This document shows, piece after piece, positions 56,342-64,000 of a stretch of 64,000 nucleotides of DNA (its first letter is position 1; each line of letters starts with the position of its first letter). A program made the position numbers and the translations under genes. The notes under the pieces were generated by a model. It was not told where the DNA came from. It made no database searches and worked only from the letters and a program-made list of their open reading frames with translations. This DNA comes from Citrobacter sp. 18056 (lineage in GTDB: Bacteria; Pseudomonadota; Gammaproteobacteria; Enterobacterales; Enterobacteriaceae), in assembly GCA_902706235.1 (NCBI GenBank), contig CACSJR010000012.1:124001-188000 (forward strand), read 5' to 3'.

Positions 56342-57067
56342 ATGACTAAGAAAGTGATCTTAATTACCGGGGCATCCAGTGGTATTGGTGCAGGAATTGC
56401 GATGGAACTGGCCAAAACTGATGCAATTCTGTTATTGGGCGCTCGTCGCGAAGAGCGTTTAGCTCAGCTTGCGGAGAAGTTACGTTTTTATGGTGCAGAA
56501 GTTGACAGCCATATGCTCGACGTTACTTGCCGAAAATCAGTACAACAGTTTACTGACTATGCCCTGACTAAATGGGGACGAGTTGATGTAATAATCAATA
56601 ACGCCGGTATTATGCCGCTGTCACTTATGGCCTCGCTTAAAGTTGATGAATGGGACCAAATGGTTGATGTTAATATCAGAGGTGTGCTTTATGGTATCGC
56701 ATCAGTATTGCCTTCGATGCTGGAGCGTGCATCCGGGCATATCATTAATATAGCTTCAATCGGTGCGTTGACCGTGTCTCCAACCGCTGCTGTTTACTGT
56801 GCTACAAAGTTTGCAGTGAGGGCTATTTCTGATGGATTACGTCAGGAGAATAGTCAGCTAAGGGTTACGTGTGTACACCCAGGTGTAGTCGAAAGCGAGC
56901 TTGCTAACAGCATCACCGATCCAACAGCAGCTGAAGCGATGAAAAGCTACCGTTCCATTGCTTTGCAGCCAGATGCGATAGGTCGGGCAGTACGATACGT
57001 TATCGAGCAGCCAGATAATGTAGACGTAAATGAAATAGTAGTCAGGCCAACGCAGAGCATGCATTAA
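56342..57067 (+). CDS. Short-chain dehydrogenase/reductase
   Basis: 241 residues of classical SDR type: cofactor motif TGASSGIG, DVT near residue 60, NNAGIMPLS, catalytic Ser-Tyr-Lys in IINIASIGALTVSPTAAVYCATK and the HPGVVESEL loop. The Arg-Arg in LLGARREERL suggests NADP. It is an NAD(P)-linked alcohol/carbonyl oxidoreductase with unknown substrate, divergent from the LysR gene, a common layout for quinone- or aldehyde-responsive pairs. Codons are more A+T-rich than in xthA or ynj genes, which points to acquisition. Confidence 0.88.
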   Translation: MTKKVILITGASSGIGAGIAMELAKTDAILLLGARREERLAQLAEKLRFYGAEVDSHMLDVTCRKSVQQFTDYALTKWGRVDVIINNAGIMPLSLMASLKVDEWDQMVDVNIRGVLYGIASVLPSMLERASGHIINIASIGALTVSPTAAVYCATKFAVRAISDGLRQENSQLRVTCVHPGVVESELANSITDPTAAEAMKSYRSIALQPDAIGRAVRYVIEQPDNVDVNEIVVRPTQSMH

Positions 57068-57274
57068 TCTTTAAAAGGCTGATCCCTGTTGCAGATAGGG
57101 CATCAGCCGCTACGAATGCTGTTAGTTCAACTGACAAAGGAAACTGCTCTACTTATCAGGCATGCCCTGGAGACCGTCTGTTACTCTCATCATTACGAAA
57201 GAAACCCTTTCCCGGGCCGAGATTATCCAGATGACCTGCGCCTATAAGTAAATGCCGTATGATGTAAACACCTT

Positions 57275-57529
57275 CCGCTTCTGGCACACAGCAGATGTCA
57301 CGGACGCTGAAGCTCTCCCGGGGGTTGTCCGGCAGACCCACCGAAAAGTCAGGTTAGCGGCGGCGGATGGTGCTTACGATACGCGGCGACGCACAGGGTA
57401 AAGCAGTTGTTCGGTGGTTCGCTGACGTTGCGTGACTACGATGGTCAGGTTGCAGAGGCTTTGGCCATGGTGCGTGCACTGAACAAAATGACGAAGGCAG
57501 GCATGCCAGAAAGCGTGCGTATTATCTGA
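57275..57529 (+). pseudogene. IS5-family (IS903-type) transposase remnant with internal deletion
   Basis: The frame reads TDAEALPGVVRQTHRKVR then AAADGAYDTR, runs into a stop after RRTG, and resumes out of frame as VKQLFGGSLTLRDYDGQ then ALNKMTKAGMPESVRI to a TGA at 57527-57529. These blocks match the middle and C-terminus of IS903-type transposases. The segment between ADGAYDTR and VKQL, roughly 70 residues, is missing, and the N-terminal third is absent. The 200 bases before it (57068-57274) hold nothing I can name. It is dead as a transposase. Confidence 0.85.
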
Positions 57530-57567
57530 CAACGGCAACCAGCTACGAAGATGCTTGCCCCAAATCT

Positions 57568-57585
57568 GATTTATTCAACAAAGCC
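57568..57585 (+). repeat. Intact 18-bp right terminal inverted repeat of an IS903-type element
   Basis: GATTTATTCAACAAAGCC is the exact reverse of the IS903 terminal repeat GGCTTTGTTGAATAAATC. It lies 38 bases after the transposase remnant's stop and 8 bases before the lacI-type stop codon. The matching left repeat was not found. Confidence 0.88.
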
Positions 57586-57593
57586 GTTCACCC

Positions 57594-58565
57594 CTACACC
57601 GATCCACGCACCACCAGTTTCCAGTCCAGAATTTCATTCACCGTTTCCACCTCCGGGTTATCAATTCTCTCTAGCAGGAGCTGTACGCTGCGCACGCCCA
57701 ACTGGTGCATTGGCTGTTCGACTGTGGTCAGCGGCGGGCTGGTTACCGAGCCGAACGGCACGCCGTCGAATCCCATAATTGCTACATCTTGCGGTACTCG
57801 TATTCCGTTCATGTGGGCGTAATGTAATGCACCTCCGGCTAATGCGTCCGAGATGGCAAATACGGCGTCCGGCGGCTCCGGCATGGTGAACAGTTCCGCC
57901 ATTGCCTGCACACCAGCCTGATATTCGAGCGTGTCCGCATAAACTACGGCCTGCCAGGCACTGCTTGTCGCCGACCGGTAGCCTGCCTCACGCTGCTGGG
58001 AATAGAGGTAACGCAGATCGCCGTTGATCAGTGCGATACGCTTGTAGCCCTTGCTGGTAAGGTGATCCACCGCAGCCGCGGCCGCTTTGAAGTTATCGAT
58101 TGTCACGGAAGAGGCGTTATAGCTCGGATCACCTTCGCCGCACTGCACCCACGGGGAATCGCCGATAAGCGTCGTTAAGCCCGGTAGACAGCTGATGGCA
58201 TCCATGGTGATCACGCCGTCCACGACTTTGCCACTCAGCAATTGGAGATAGGCGGATTCGCGCGTTAGTCGGGATTCAGAGTTACACAGAAGAATGTGGT
58301 AGCCGTGTTTTTCCGCTTCTTCTTCAATGCCGCGAACGACGCGAGCACAGAAGGGGTTGGTGATGTTGGAGACAAGGACCAATAACATGCGACTGCGCGC
58401 CGTGCGAAGCTGACGGGCCAGCAGGTTGGGCTGGTAGTCGCAGGACTGAATGGCAGCCAGTACCTTGTCACGGGTATCAGGCTTAACCGCAGGATTGCCG
58501 TTCAGCACTCTGGAGACGGTGGCGGTGGAGACACCTGCAGTACGCGCGACTTTCTCTATCGACAT
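57594..58565 (-). CDS. LacI-family transcriptional repressor
   Basis: 323 residues with an N-terminal helix-turn-helix (IEKVARTAGVSTATVSRVLNG), a hinge helix (NLLARQLRTARS) and a periplasmic-binding-type sensor (VLVSNITNPFCARVVRGIEEEA, GVITMDAIS, IMGFDGVPFGSVTSPPLTTVEQP). It is divergent from the transporter-dehydrogenase operon and two palindromic operators lie between them, so it almost certainly represses that operon in the absence of a sugar-like inducer. Its 3' end borders an IS903-type terminal repeat. Confidence 0.93.
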   Translation of the reverse strand: MSIEKVARTAGVSTATVSRVLNGNPAVKPDTRDKVLAAIQSCDYQPNLLARQLRTARSRMLLVLVSNITNPFCARVVRGIEEEAEKHGYHILLCNSESRLTRESAYLQLLSGKVVDGVITMDAISCLPGLTTLIGDSPWVQCGEGDPSYNASSVTIDNFKAAAAAVDHLTSKGYKRIALINGDLRYLYSQQREAGYRSATSSAWQAVVYADTLEYQAGVQAMAELFTMPEPPDAVFAISDALAGGALHYAHMNGIRVPQDVAIMGFDGVPFGSVTSPPLTTVEQPMHQLGVRSVQLLLERIDNPEVETVNEILDWKLVVRGSV

Positions 58566-58658
58566 GCTGATCCTTTAAGCGCAGTGGCTATTTGTGAAGC
58601 ACATTCCAGATTTGCATCAATAGTATCAAATAATTCGCAGGCATGATGGCAACCCTTC

Positions 58659-58704
58659 TGAAATCGATTACATTTTTAATGATCTGTTAATGTAATCGAT
58701 TACA
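58659..58704. promoter_or_regulatory. Two LacI-family operators
   Basis: TGTAATCGATTACA at 58691-58704 is a perfect 14-bp palindrome with the central CG of LacI/GalR operators. TGAAATCGATTACA at 58659-58672 differs by one base. Their centres are 32 bases apart, about three helical turns, so two dimers could bind the same face. They lie in the 185-base gap shared by the repressor gene and the operon. Confidence 0.85.
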
Positions 58705-58750
58705 AAAATAACCTCTTACCCTTAAATCAATACTCTGTCGTGGAGGATGT

Positions 58751-59998
58751 ATGTCTTCTCAATCAGCCGTTGGGGCTCAGGTACTTACCCATAAATGGGT
58801 GATCCCGCGCCTGTCGTTAATGATGTTTCTGGAATTTTTCGTCTGGGGTGCCTGGTACGTGACGCTGGGCGTGGTGATGGGCAAATACGGGCTGAGCGCG
58901 GTGATAGGGGATGCGTATTCCACCGGGCCAATCGCCTCGATCCTTTCGCCGTTCGTACTCGGGATGCTGGTTGACCGTTTCTTTGCCTCGCAGAAAGTGC
59001 TGGGCATACTGCATCTTGTCGGCGCGGCGCTGCTGTGGTGGTTGCCGGGTATGTTTGAAAGCGGGCAAAGTGGTCTGCTGTGGGTCATTTTCGCCTACAT
59101 GCTTTGCTATATGCCGACCATCGCGCTCAGCAACAACGTCGCGTTTCACAGCCTGGCAAACAGCGAGAAGGGCTTCCCGATTGTGCGCGCCTTCGGCACC
59201 ATCGGCTGGATTGTTGCCGGTCTGATTGTCGGGATGAGCGGGCTATCCGACAGCACTGGCATCTTTACCATGGCCGCCGTTGCCTCGGTGGTACTGGGCA
59301 TCTACAGCTTCACGCTGCCAAACACGCCAGCGCCGGATCGCGGCAAACCTCTCTCCATGCGTGACCTGGTCTGCGCCGACGCCTTTGCGCTGCTGAAACA
59401 AAAGCACTTCATGGTGTTTATTATCTGCGCCACGCTGATTTCCATTCCGCTGGCCGCTTACTACGCCTACGCCGCGCCGTTTATCTCCGCGCTGGGCTTT
59501 GAAAACGTCAGCGGGGTAATGGCCTTTGGGCAGATGTCCGAGCTACTGTTCATGCTGCTGATCCCGTTCTTCTTCCGCCGCCTCGGCATCAAAATGATGC
59601 TGCTGATCGGCATGCTCGCGTGGTTTGCGCGTTATGCCATGTTCGCGCTGAGCATCGCGGAGGAAACCCGCTGGATGATTTACATCGGCATTATCCTGCA
59701 CGGGGTGTGCTACGACTTCTTCTTCGTTATCGGCTTTATCTATACCGATAAAGTGGCGGGCGACAAGGTGAAAGGCCAGGCGCAGAGCCTGCTGGTGCTG
59801 TTCACCTACGGGCTGGGGATGCTCATCGGCTCGCAGATCAGTGGTGCGGTGTTCAACCGCTCGGTCACCGCGCAGGGGGCTGAGGCGCTGGTTCAGTGGC
59901 AGCACTTCTGGTGGATGCCTGCTATCGCTGCAGTTGTTATCGCCGCGATCTTCTTCTTCACCTTCCATTACAAAGAAGGTGCGGCTAATGGCAGATAG
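58751..59998 (+). CDS. MFS transporter of the nucleoside:H+ symporter (NHS) type
   Basis: 415 residues with 12 expected membrane helices. MFLEFFVWGAWYVTLG near the N-terminus and GFIYTDKVAGDKVKGQAQSL near residue 335 are NupG/XapB-family landmarks. GGAGG precedes the ATG. First gene of a four-gene operon whose other members act on sugars, so it may carry a glycoside, polyol or nucleoside-like sugar. Its last 11 bases overlap the next gene. Confidence 0.88.
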   Translation: MSSQSAVGAQVLTHKWVIPRLSLMMFLEFFVWGAWYVTLGVVMGKYGLSAVIGDAYSTGPIASILSPFVLGMLVDRFFASQKVLGILHLVGAALLWWLPGMFESGQSGLLWVIFAYMLCYMPTIALSNNVAFHSLANSEKGFPIVRAFGTIGWIVAGLIVGMSGLSDSTGIFTMAAVASVVLGIYSFTLPNTPAPDRGKPLSMRDLVCADAFALLKQKHFMVFIICATLISIPLAAYYAYAAPFISALGFENVSGVMAFGQMSELLFMLLIPFFFRRLGIKMMLLIGMLAWFARYAMFALSIAEETRWMIYIGIILHGVCYDFFFVIGFIYTDKVAGDKVKGQAQSLLVLFTYGLGMLIGSQISGAVFNRSVTAQGAEALVQWQHFWWMPAIAAVVIAAIFFFTFHYKEGAANGR

Positions 59999-61076
59999 GG
60001 CACTCCGGGTGCTGGTAGTGGGCTGCGGCAATATGGGCGCAGCTCACGCTCTGGCCTATCAGGCGCTTCCGGAATTTACTCTCTGCGGGCTGGTCGCCCG
60101 CGGAGACTCCAAAAATCGTCTTCAGCGGCAGCTGGGGGCCGATCTCCCGCTGTTCAATGATATGCAGGAGGCGATTAAACAGACACAGGCGGATGCGGTT
60201 TGCATCGCCACCTGGCCGGACACCCATGAAGTGCTGGCGCTGACGGCCCTGGCCGCCGGTTGCCATGTCTTTATCGAGAAACCCATCGCTACCACCGTTT
60301 CCGGTGCTAAACGCGTAGCAGCAACGGCCCAGCTGACGGGTAAAAAACTCGTCGTTGGCTACATTCTTCGTCATCACCCAGTCTGGCAGCAGTTTATTGA
60401 ACTGGCACATACGCTCGGTAAACCTCTGGTGATGCGCATGAACCTTAACCAGCAGAGTGCCGGGACTGCCTGGCACACCCACAAAATGCTGATGCAGTCG
60501 CTGTCGCCGATCGTGGACTGCGGTGTGCACTATCTGGATGTGATGTGCCAGATGACCCGGGCCAGCCCGCTTTCAGTCAGCGCTATCGGCGTGCGGTTAA
60601 GCGATGAAATCCCGGAGAAACAGTTTAATTACGGCCAGCTCCAGGTGCGCTTTACCGACGGTTCGGTGGGCTGGTACGAGGCGGGCTGGGGGCCGATGGT
60701 AAGCCAGACGGCGTTCTTTATTAAGGACGTTATCGGGCCGCAGGGTTCCGCCTCCATCGTTGCCCGCGAGGCGGGCGGTGAAGGGCAGTCCGCAAACGTT
60801 GAAGCGCACACCCGCACGGAGTCCCTGCGTCTGCATCACTCCCGGCTAAACGCCGACGGTGAATTCGCCCAAATGGATGAATGGATAAGCGCGGCCAGCG
60901 AACCTGACCACTTTGAACTCTGCCGTCAGGAACAGCGCTATTTTGCCCGCGCAATTCTTGAGGATAACGATTTAACGCAGCACCAGCAGCAGGCCATTGA
61001 GAGCCTGGCGGTGGTGCTGGCGGCTGATCTCGCGGCACGCGAGCAGCGCATGGTGAACATTAAGGAGGTTTCGTAA
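59988..61076 (+). CDS. Gfo/Idh/MocA-family dehydrogenase (first)
   Basis: 362 residues with an N-terminal Rossmann fold (VLVVGCGNMGAAHALAYQ) and the family's catalytic-Lys motif EKPIATT, followed by the C-terminal beta-sheet domain. The third family position also looks intact: SPIVDCGVHYLDVMCQM has Asp and His. It should oxidise or reduce a sugar or cyclitol with NAD(P). The ATG at 59988 is inside the transporter gene's end; an upstream in-frame start at 59841 is improbable. Overlaps the next gene by one base (TAATG). Confidence 0.88.
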   Translation: MADRALRVLVVGCGNMGAAHALAYQALPEFTLCGLVARGDSKNRLQRQLGADLPLFNDMQEAIKQTQADAVCIATWPDTHEVLALTALAAGCHVFIEKPIATTVSGAKRVAATAQLTGKKLVVGYILRHHPVWQQFIELAHTLGKPLVMRMNLNQQSAGTAWHTHKMLMQSLSPIVDCGVHYLDVMCQMTRASPLSVSAIGVRLSDEIPEKQFNYGQLQVRFTDGSVGWYEAGWGPMVSQTAFFIKDVIGPQGSASIVAREAGGEGQSANVEAHTRTESLRLHHSRLNADGEFAQMDEWISAASEPDHFELCRQEQRYFARAILEDNDLTQHQQQAIESLAVVLAADLAAREQRMVNIKEVS

Positions 61077-62140
61077 TGAAAACGCTAAAAGGGCCATCTA
61101 TTTTTCTCTCCCAGTTTATTGGCGACAGACCGCCTTTTAACTCTCTGGATACCCTGGCAGTCTGGGCAGCCGGACTGGGCTACAAAGCGGTGCAGATCCC
61201 GACGCATCTGCCGCATATTTTTGATTTGCGCAAAGCAGCAGAAAGCAAAGACTACTGTGCGGAAATCAGCGGCACACTGGCTAACGTCGGTCTGAAAATC
61301 AGCGAGCTTTCAACGCATTTGCAGGGCCAGCTGATTGCCGTGCATCCGGCTTACGACGCTGCATTTGCTGGTTTTGCCCCGCCTGAACTGGCGCACGATG
61401 CTCAGGCCCGCCAGCAGTGGGGCATTGAAAGCCTGAAGCAGGCGGCCCGGGCTTCGCAAAACCTGGGCCTGAAGGCCCACGCCACCTTCTCCGGCGCACT
61501 GGTCTGGCCATATTTCTATCCGTGGCCGCCGCGCAATGCCGTGCTTATCGATGAGGCCTTCAAGGAGCTGGCAAAACGCTGGCGGCCCGTACTGGATGCC
61601 TTCGATGAGGCAGGCGTCGACGTTTGTTATGAGCTGCATCCCGGTGAAGATTTGCATGATGGCGTCACGTTTGAGCGTTTTCTGAAACTCGTTGATAACC
61701 ATCCGCGTTGCAATATTCTCTTTGACCCAAGCCACATGCTGCTGCAGCACATGGACTACCTCGGCTTTATCGATCTTTATCACTCCCGTATTAAGGCCTT
61801 CCATGTAAAAGATGCGGAGTTTCAACGCTCTGCCCGCAGCGGCGTATATGCAGGATTCCAGCCGTGGGTTGAGCGTCCAGGACGTTTCCGTTCGCTGGGC
61901 GACGGGCAGGTCGATTTTAAAGGCATTTTCAGCAGGCTCGCGCAGTATGACTACGAGGGGTGGGCCACGCTTGAGTGGGAGTGCTGTCTGAAATCGGGCG
62001 AAGCGGGCGCGCGCGAAGGGGCGAAGTTTATCTCCGACCACATCATTCCGGTTGCTGAGTATGCTTTTGACGATTTTGCGCAGCACGACAGCGACATAGC
62101 GACAGTACAAAAAATGCTCGGACTGGAGGGGGGACGATGA
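61076..62140 (+). CDS. Sugar phosphate isomerase/epimerase family TIM-barrel protein
   Basis: 354 residues of the xylose-isomerase-like TIM-barrel superfamily. Candidate metal ligands are visible in order: Glu in CYELHPGEDLHDG, Asp and His in LFDPSHMLLQHMDY, His in FHVKDAEF and Glu in TLEWECCLKSG. This is the layout of IolE/IolH/YcjR-type enzymes that isomerise, epimerise or dehydrate keto-sugars. It sits between two dehydrogenases and is coupled to both by overlapping start and stop codons, so it probably acts on their keto intermediate. Confidence 0.88.
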   Translation: MKTLKGPSIFLSQFIGDRPPFNSLDTLAVWAAGLGYKAVQIPTHLPHIFDLRKAAESKDYCAEISGTLANVGLKISELSTHLQGQLIAVHPAYDAAFAGFAPPELAHDAQARQQWGIESLKQAARASQNLGLKAHATFSGALVWPYFYPWPPRNAVLIDEAFKELAKRWRPVLDAFDEAGVDVCYELHPGEDLHDGVTFERFLKLVDNHPRCNILFDPSHMLLQHMDYLGFIDLYHSRIKAFHVKDAEFQRSARSGVYAGFQPWVERPGRFRSLGDGQVDFKGIFSRLAQYDYEGWATLEWECCLKSGEAGAREGAKFISDHIIPVAEYAFDDFAQHDSDIATVQKMLGLEGGR

Positions 62141-63252
62141 AACGCATACGTTTGGGCATGGTGGGCGGCGGTGAGGGTTCGTTTATTGGCGGCGTGCATC
62201 GCATCGCAGCACGGCTGGACGATCAGTTTGAGCTGGTTGCGGGCGCGTTTTCTTCTTCGACGGAGGTGGCGAAACGCAGCGGAGAAGCACTGTTTGTCGA
62301 GCCCGGCCGCAGCTACGAAAGCTGGCAGAAGATGGCGGAACAAGAGGCCGCAAGATCGGACGGCATTGAAGCCGTAGCCATCGTCACGCCTAACTTCCTG
62401 CACGTTCCCATCGCCAAAGCATTCATTGAAAAGAACATTCATGTCATTTGCGACAAGCCGCTGGGCGTCAGTCTTGCGGAAGGGAAAGAACTGGCGTTTC
62501 TCATCAACCAGAGCGGCTCGCATTTTATTCTGACCCATAACTACAGCGCGCTTCCGATGGTGCGTGAGGCGAGGGCGCGCATCGCCAACAGCGAAATTGG
62601 CGACATCCGCAACGTGGAAGTGGAATACCTGCAGGGTTGGCTGAACGACCGGCTGGAATTGACGGATAACAAGCAAGCCAGCTGGCGCGGCAAAGCGCAG
62701 TTTGCGGGGGCTGGGGCAATTGGCGACATTGGCACTCACGCCTGGCAGCTGGCGGCGTTTGTCACCGGGATGGAGCCAGCATCCATTCGAGGAGAGCTGC
62801 TGACCCGCATTGAAGGACGCGAACTGGACGATGAAGTTTACGCCGAAATGCGTTATGCCAACGGCGCGCGGGGACGCCTGTGGGCAAGCCAGGTTGCGCC
62901 GGGCTTTGAAAACGATCTGCGTCTACGAATTGTTGGTAGTCGGGGCAGCATCTGCTTCCGCCAGCAGCAGCCGGAGATTCTGGAGATCCATCCGCTGCAT
63001 GGGAATAGTTACGTCGTCACGCGTAACGGCGTGAATAATCATGATTCCATCCGCCATCAATGCCGTACACCAGCGGGCCACCCGGAGGGCTATCTGGAAG
63101 GTTTCGCGCAAATCTACCGTGAGGCGGCAACGAAAATTCGCGGTGGCACAACGCCGCTGCTGCCGGGGATTATGGAAGGGCTGTCCGGCATGCGCTTTAT
63201 CGAAACCCTGCGCGCCAGCAGCGACAAGGGCGGGGTATGGATGGACTGGTAG
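62137..63252 (+). CDS. Gfo/Idh/MocA-family dehydrogenase (second)
   Basis: 371 residues with a Rossmann start [17 protein letters not shown], catalytic-Lys motif CDKPLGV, and the C-terminal motif [16 protein letters not shown] with Asp and His. It is distinct in sequence from the first dehydrogenase and belongs to the branch opening GGGEGSFIG. It overlaps the isomerase gene by 4 bases (ATGA). With the other two enzymes it could complete an oxidise-epimerise-reduce cycle or work on a second substrate. Last gene of the operon. Confidence 0.88.
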   Translation: MKRIRLGMVGGGEGSFIGGVHRIAARLDDQFELVAGAFSSSTEVAKRSGEALFVEPGRSYESWQKMAEQEAARSDGIEAVAIVTPNFLHVPIAKAFIEKNIHVICDKPLGVSLAEGKELAFLINQSGSHFILTHNYSALPMVREARARIANSEIGDIRNVEVEYLQGWLNDRLELTDNKQASWRGKAQFAGAGAIGDIGTHAWQLAAFVTGMEPASIRGELLTRIEGRELDDEVYAEMRYANGARGRLWASQVAPGFENDLRLRIVGSRGSICFRQQQPEILEIHPLHGNSYVVTRNGVNNHDSIRHQCRTPAGHPEGYLEGFAQIYREAATKIRGGTTPLLPGIMEGLSGMRFIETLRASSDKGGVWMDW

Positions 63253-63258
63253 CAGAAT

Positions 63259-63388
63259 TTACGTTACTAGCCGGACGGTGATTGACCCGTAGCCTTCGCG
63301 GTCGCCTTTGAGCGGGTGGAGCTCACTGGCCATGTCGATGGCCTGTAGTCGATCATTTATCCTGTCGGCATCCTTTGGACTTGATTTA
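63259..63388 (-). pseudogene. HigB-like toxin remnant
   Basis: A minus-strand frame without a start reads PKDADRINDRLQAIDMAS then ELHPLKGDREGYGSITVR and stops at TAA. The blocks match HigB/RelE-type toxins (KHADRLRxRLxALDTA and LHPLKGDRxGYWSVTV), with the segment between them deleted and both ends missing. No antitoxin gene is beside it. Non-functional. Confidence 0.6.
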
Positions 63389-63786
63389 ACTTATGTCGAA
63401 CACAAAACCAGTTCACATGCAGAAATGTTGATAATGCATTGTTCTTACTGAATTTTTCACGCTAAAAATCGTTTCGCATTGGATTTACTTCATGAACCAA
63501 CATCAAATAACCGCTTTTGAGGTCGTTTTGCTATTATGCGACCGTTTGGTTCATGATCCTGTCGCATTTTCTTTAGCAAAAAGTGAGGGCGATTTTTCAT
63601 AGTTTACCTCGCCGTCAGGTTTACGTCGCCAAAACGCCATCATCACCGGCTTCGCGGTAATGCTCCGACAGAAGTTATGCAGATCTCTGAGACGTTGAGT
63701 CGGCCATTGCTGTAACGGCACTGATGACATCACCTCGACCATCGGGGTGTACTAATTAACGGGGAGCAGGTCACCCCTTACGGTCA
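63389..63786. other. Region without a recognised gene
   Basis: About 400 bases between the toxin remnant and the Tn3-type repeat. It holds a 63-codon minus-strand frame (63551-63742) with PLQQWPTQRLRDLHNF that I cannot assign, and the inverted repeat listed separately. Probable debris of earlier insertions. Confidence 0.45.
63490..63556. repeat. 11-bp inverted repeat, TCATGAACCAA / TTGGTTCATGA
   Basis: Exact arms at 63490-63500 and 63546-63556 enclose 45 bases. The spacing is long for a terminator and there is no T-run; it could be a pair of operator half-sites or the ends of a tiny mobile element. Confidence 0.5.
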
Positions 63787-63822
63787 GGGCTTGTGCTCAG
63801 TGGAACGAAACCTCCTGTTAAG
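63787..63822 (+). repeat. Tn3-family terminal inverted repeat
   Basis: The segment contains GCTCAGTGGAACGAAA, identical to the core of the 38-bp Tn3 terminal repeat, and ends CCTGTTAAG like the inner CACGTTAAG of Tn3. The outer end (GGG) is at 63787, so the transposon body would extend to the right. No transposase or resolvase follows before the IS3 fragment. Confidence 0.78.
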
Positions 63823-63880
63823 GCCAAAACCCTAAACGTAGGGTAATTTCCGAATTCCAAGTTGACCCCTTGTACGCCGG

Positions 63881-64000
63881 AAGTTCATCCGCAAGTCGTG
63901 GAGCGCCATAACGCTGTTTTGCACCATTGAATGCTTTCAGGACAGCAGCATCACAGACCAGACGGAATTGTTGTCTCCGGCTTATCTGATGATGACGCAG
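63881..64000 (-). mobile_element. Truncated IS3-family transposase OrfB, running off the window
   Basis: All 40 codons to the window edge read as IS3 Orf[21 protein letters not shown] then [13 protein letters not shown]. This corresponds to the N-terminal region just before the DDE domain. Homology stops at DEL (63881) and the following codons are unrelated, so the gene is cut there. The upstream part lies beyond 64000. Confidence 0.85.

Noticed and set aside
57156..57341. 61-codon minus-strand frame
   Set aside because: It is antisense to the IS903-type remnant.
63551..63742. 63-codon minus-strand frame with PLQQWPTQRLRDL
   Set aside because: No family recognised and surrounded by element debris; kept only as part of the unassigned region.

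Overview
The window is chromosomal DNA from a member of the Enterobacteriaceae close to Escherichia, Citrobacter, Enterobacter or Kluyvera. About two thirds of it is the E. coli gapA neighbourhood in recognisable order, mostly inverted: dgcP, yoaF, nimT/nimR, yeaL, yoaI, yeaK, yeaH, yeaG, mipA, yeaD, gapA, msrB, yeaC, pncA, ansA, sppA, ydjA, selD, topB, gdhA, ynjH, nudG, ynjF, ynjE, ynjDCB, ydjZ and xthA. The sequence alone does not fix the genus.

Accessory modules interrupt this backbone. (1) 0-6.7 kb: a Crp-like regulator and a membrane EAL phosphodiesterase, an SOS-type dinI-like gene with two LexA boxes, and a cold-shock unit (csp, a ymcF-like microprotein with a probable non-AUG start, a 75-residue unknown) beside a ynfU-like zinc-ribbon gene. 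(2) 12.7-16.1 kb: a GH31 glycosidase with a GPH-family transporter. (3) 17-19.1 kb: mesX-mesD, an oxygen-linked, folate-independent methionine synthase system. (4) 24.2-30.9 kb: an A+T-rich uronate-polysaccharide utilisation cluster made of a KdgM-like porin, a periplasmic alginate-lyase-superfamily lyase, an oligosaccharide:H+ symporter, a DUF2264 (GH154-like) protein and a GH88 unsaturated glucuronyl hydrolase, with two KdgR-like operators. (5) 34.1-35.4 kb: a secreted GH18 chitinase. (6) 39.9-41.5 kb: a class A acid phosphatase and a lipoprotein. (7) 58-63.3 kb: a LacI-controlled operon of one transporter, two Gfo/Idh/MocA dehydrogenases and a TIM-barrel isomerase, laid out like an oxidise-epimerise-reduce sugar pathway.

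Right of xthA the E. coli order ends (the ast operon expected there is absent). A LysR/SDR pair, an IS903-type transposase remnant with one intact terminal repeat, the LacI operon, a HigB-like toxin remnant, a Tn3-family terminal repeat and a truncated IS3-family orfB follow, so this end is a mosaic built by mobile elements.

Regulatory sites visible in the DNA include tandem LexA boxes (dinI-like), a sigma-54 promoter (yeaGH), a perfect CRP palindrome (gapA/msrB), two KdgR-like boxes (uronate cluster), two LacI-family operators (58.7 kb), a csp cold box, an ERIC element, several REP elements and many intrinsic terminators. No rRNA, tRNA, CRISPR array or complete insertion sequence was seen. 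No clearly unprecedented system was found; the best candidates for new biology are the uronate cluster, the LacI-dehydrogenase-isomerase operon and the MesX/MesD pair.
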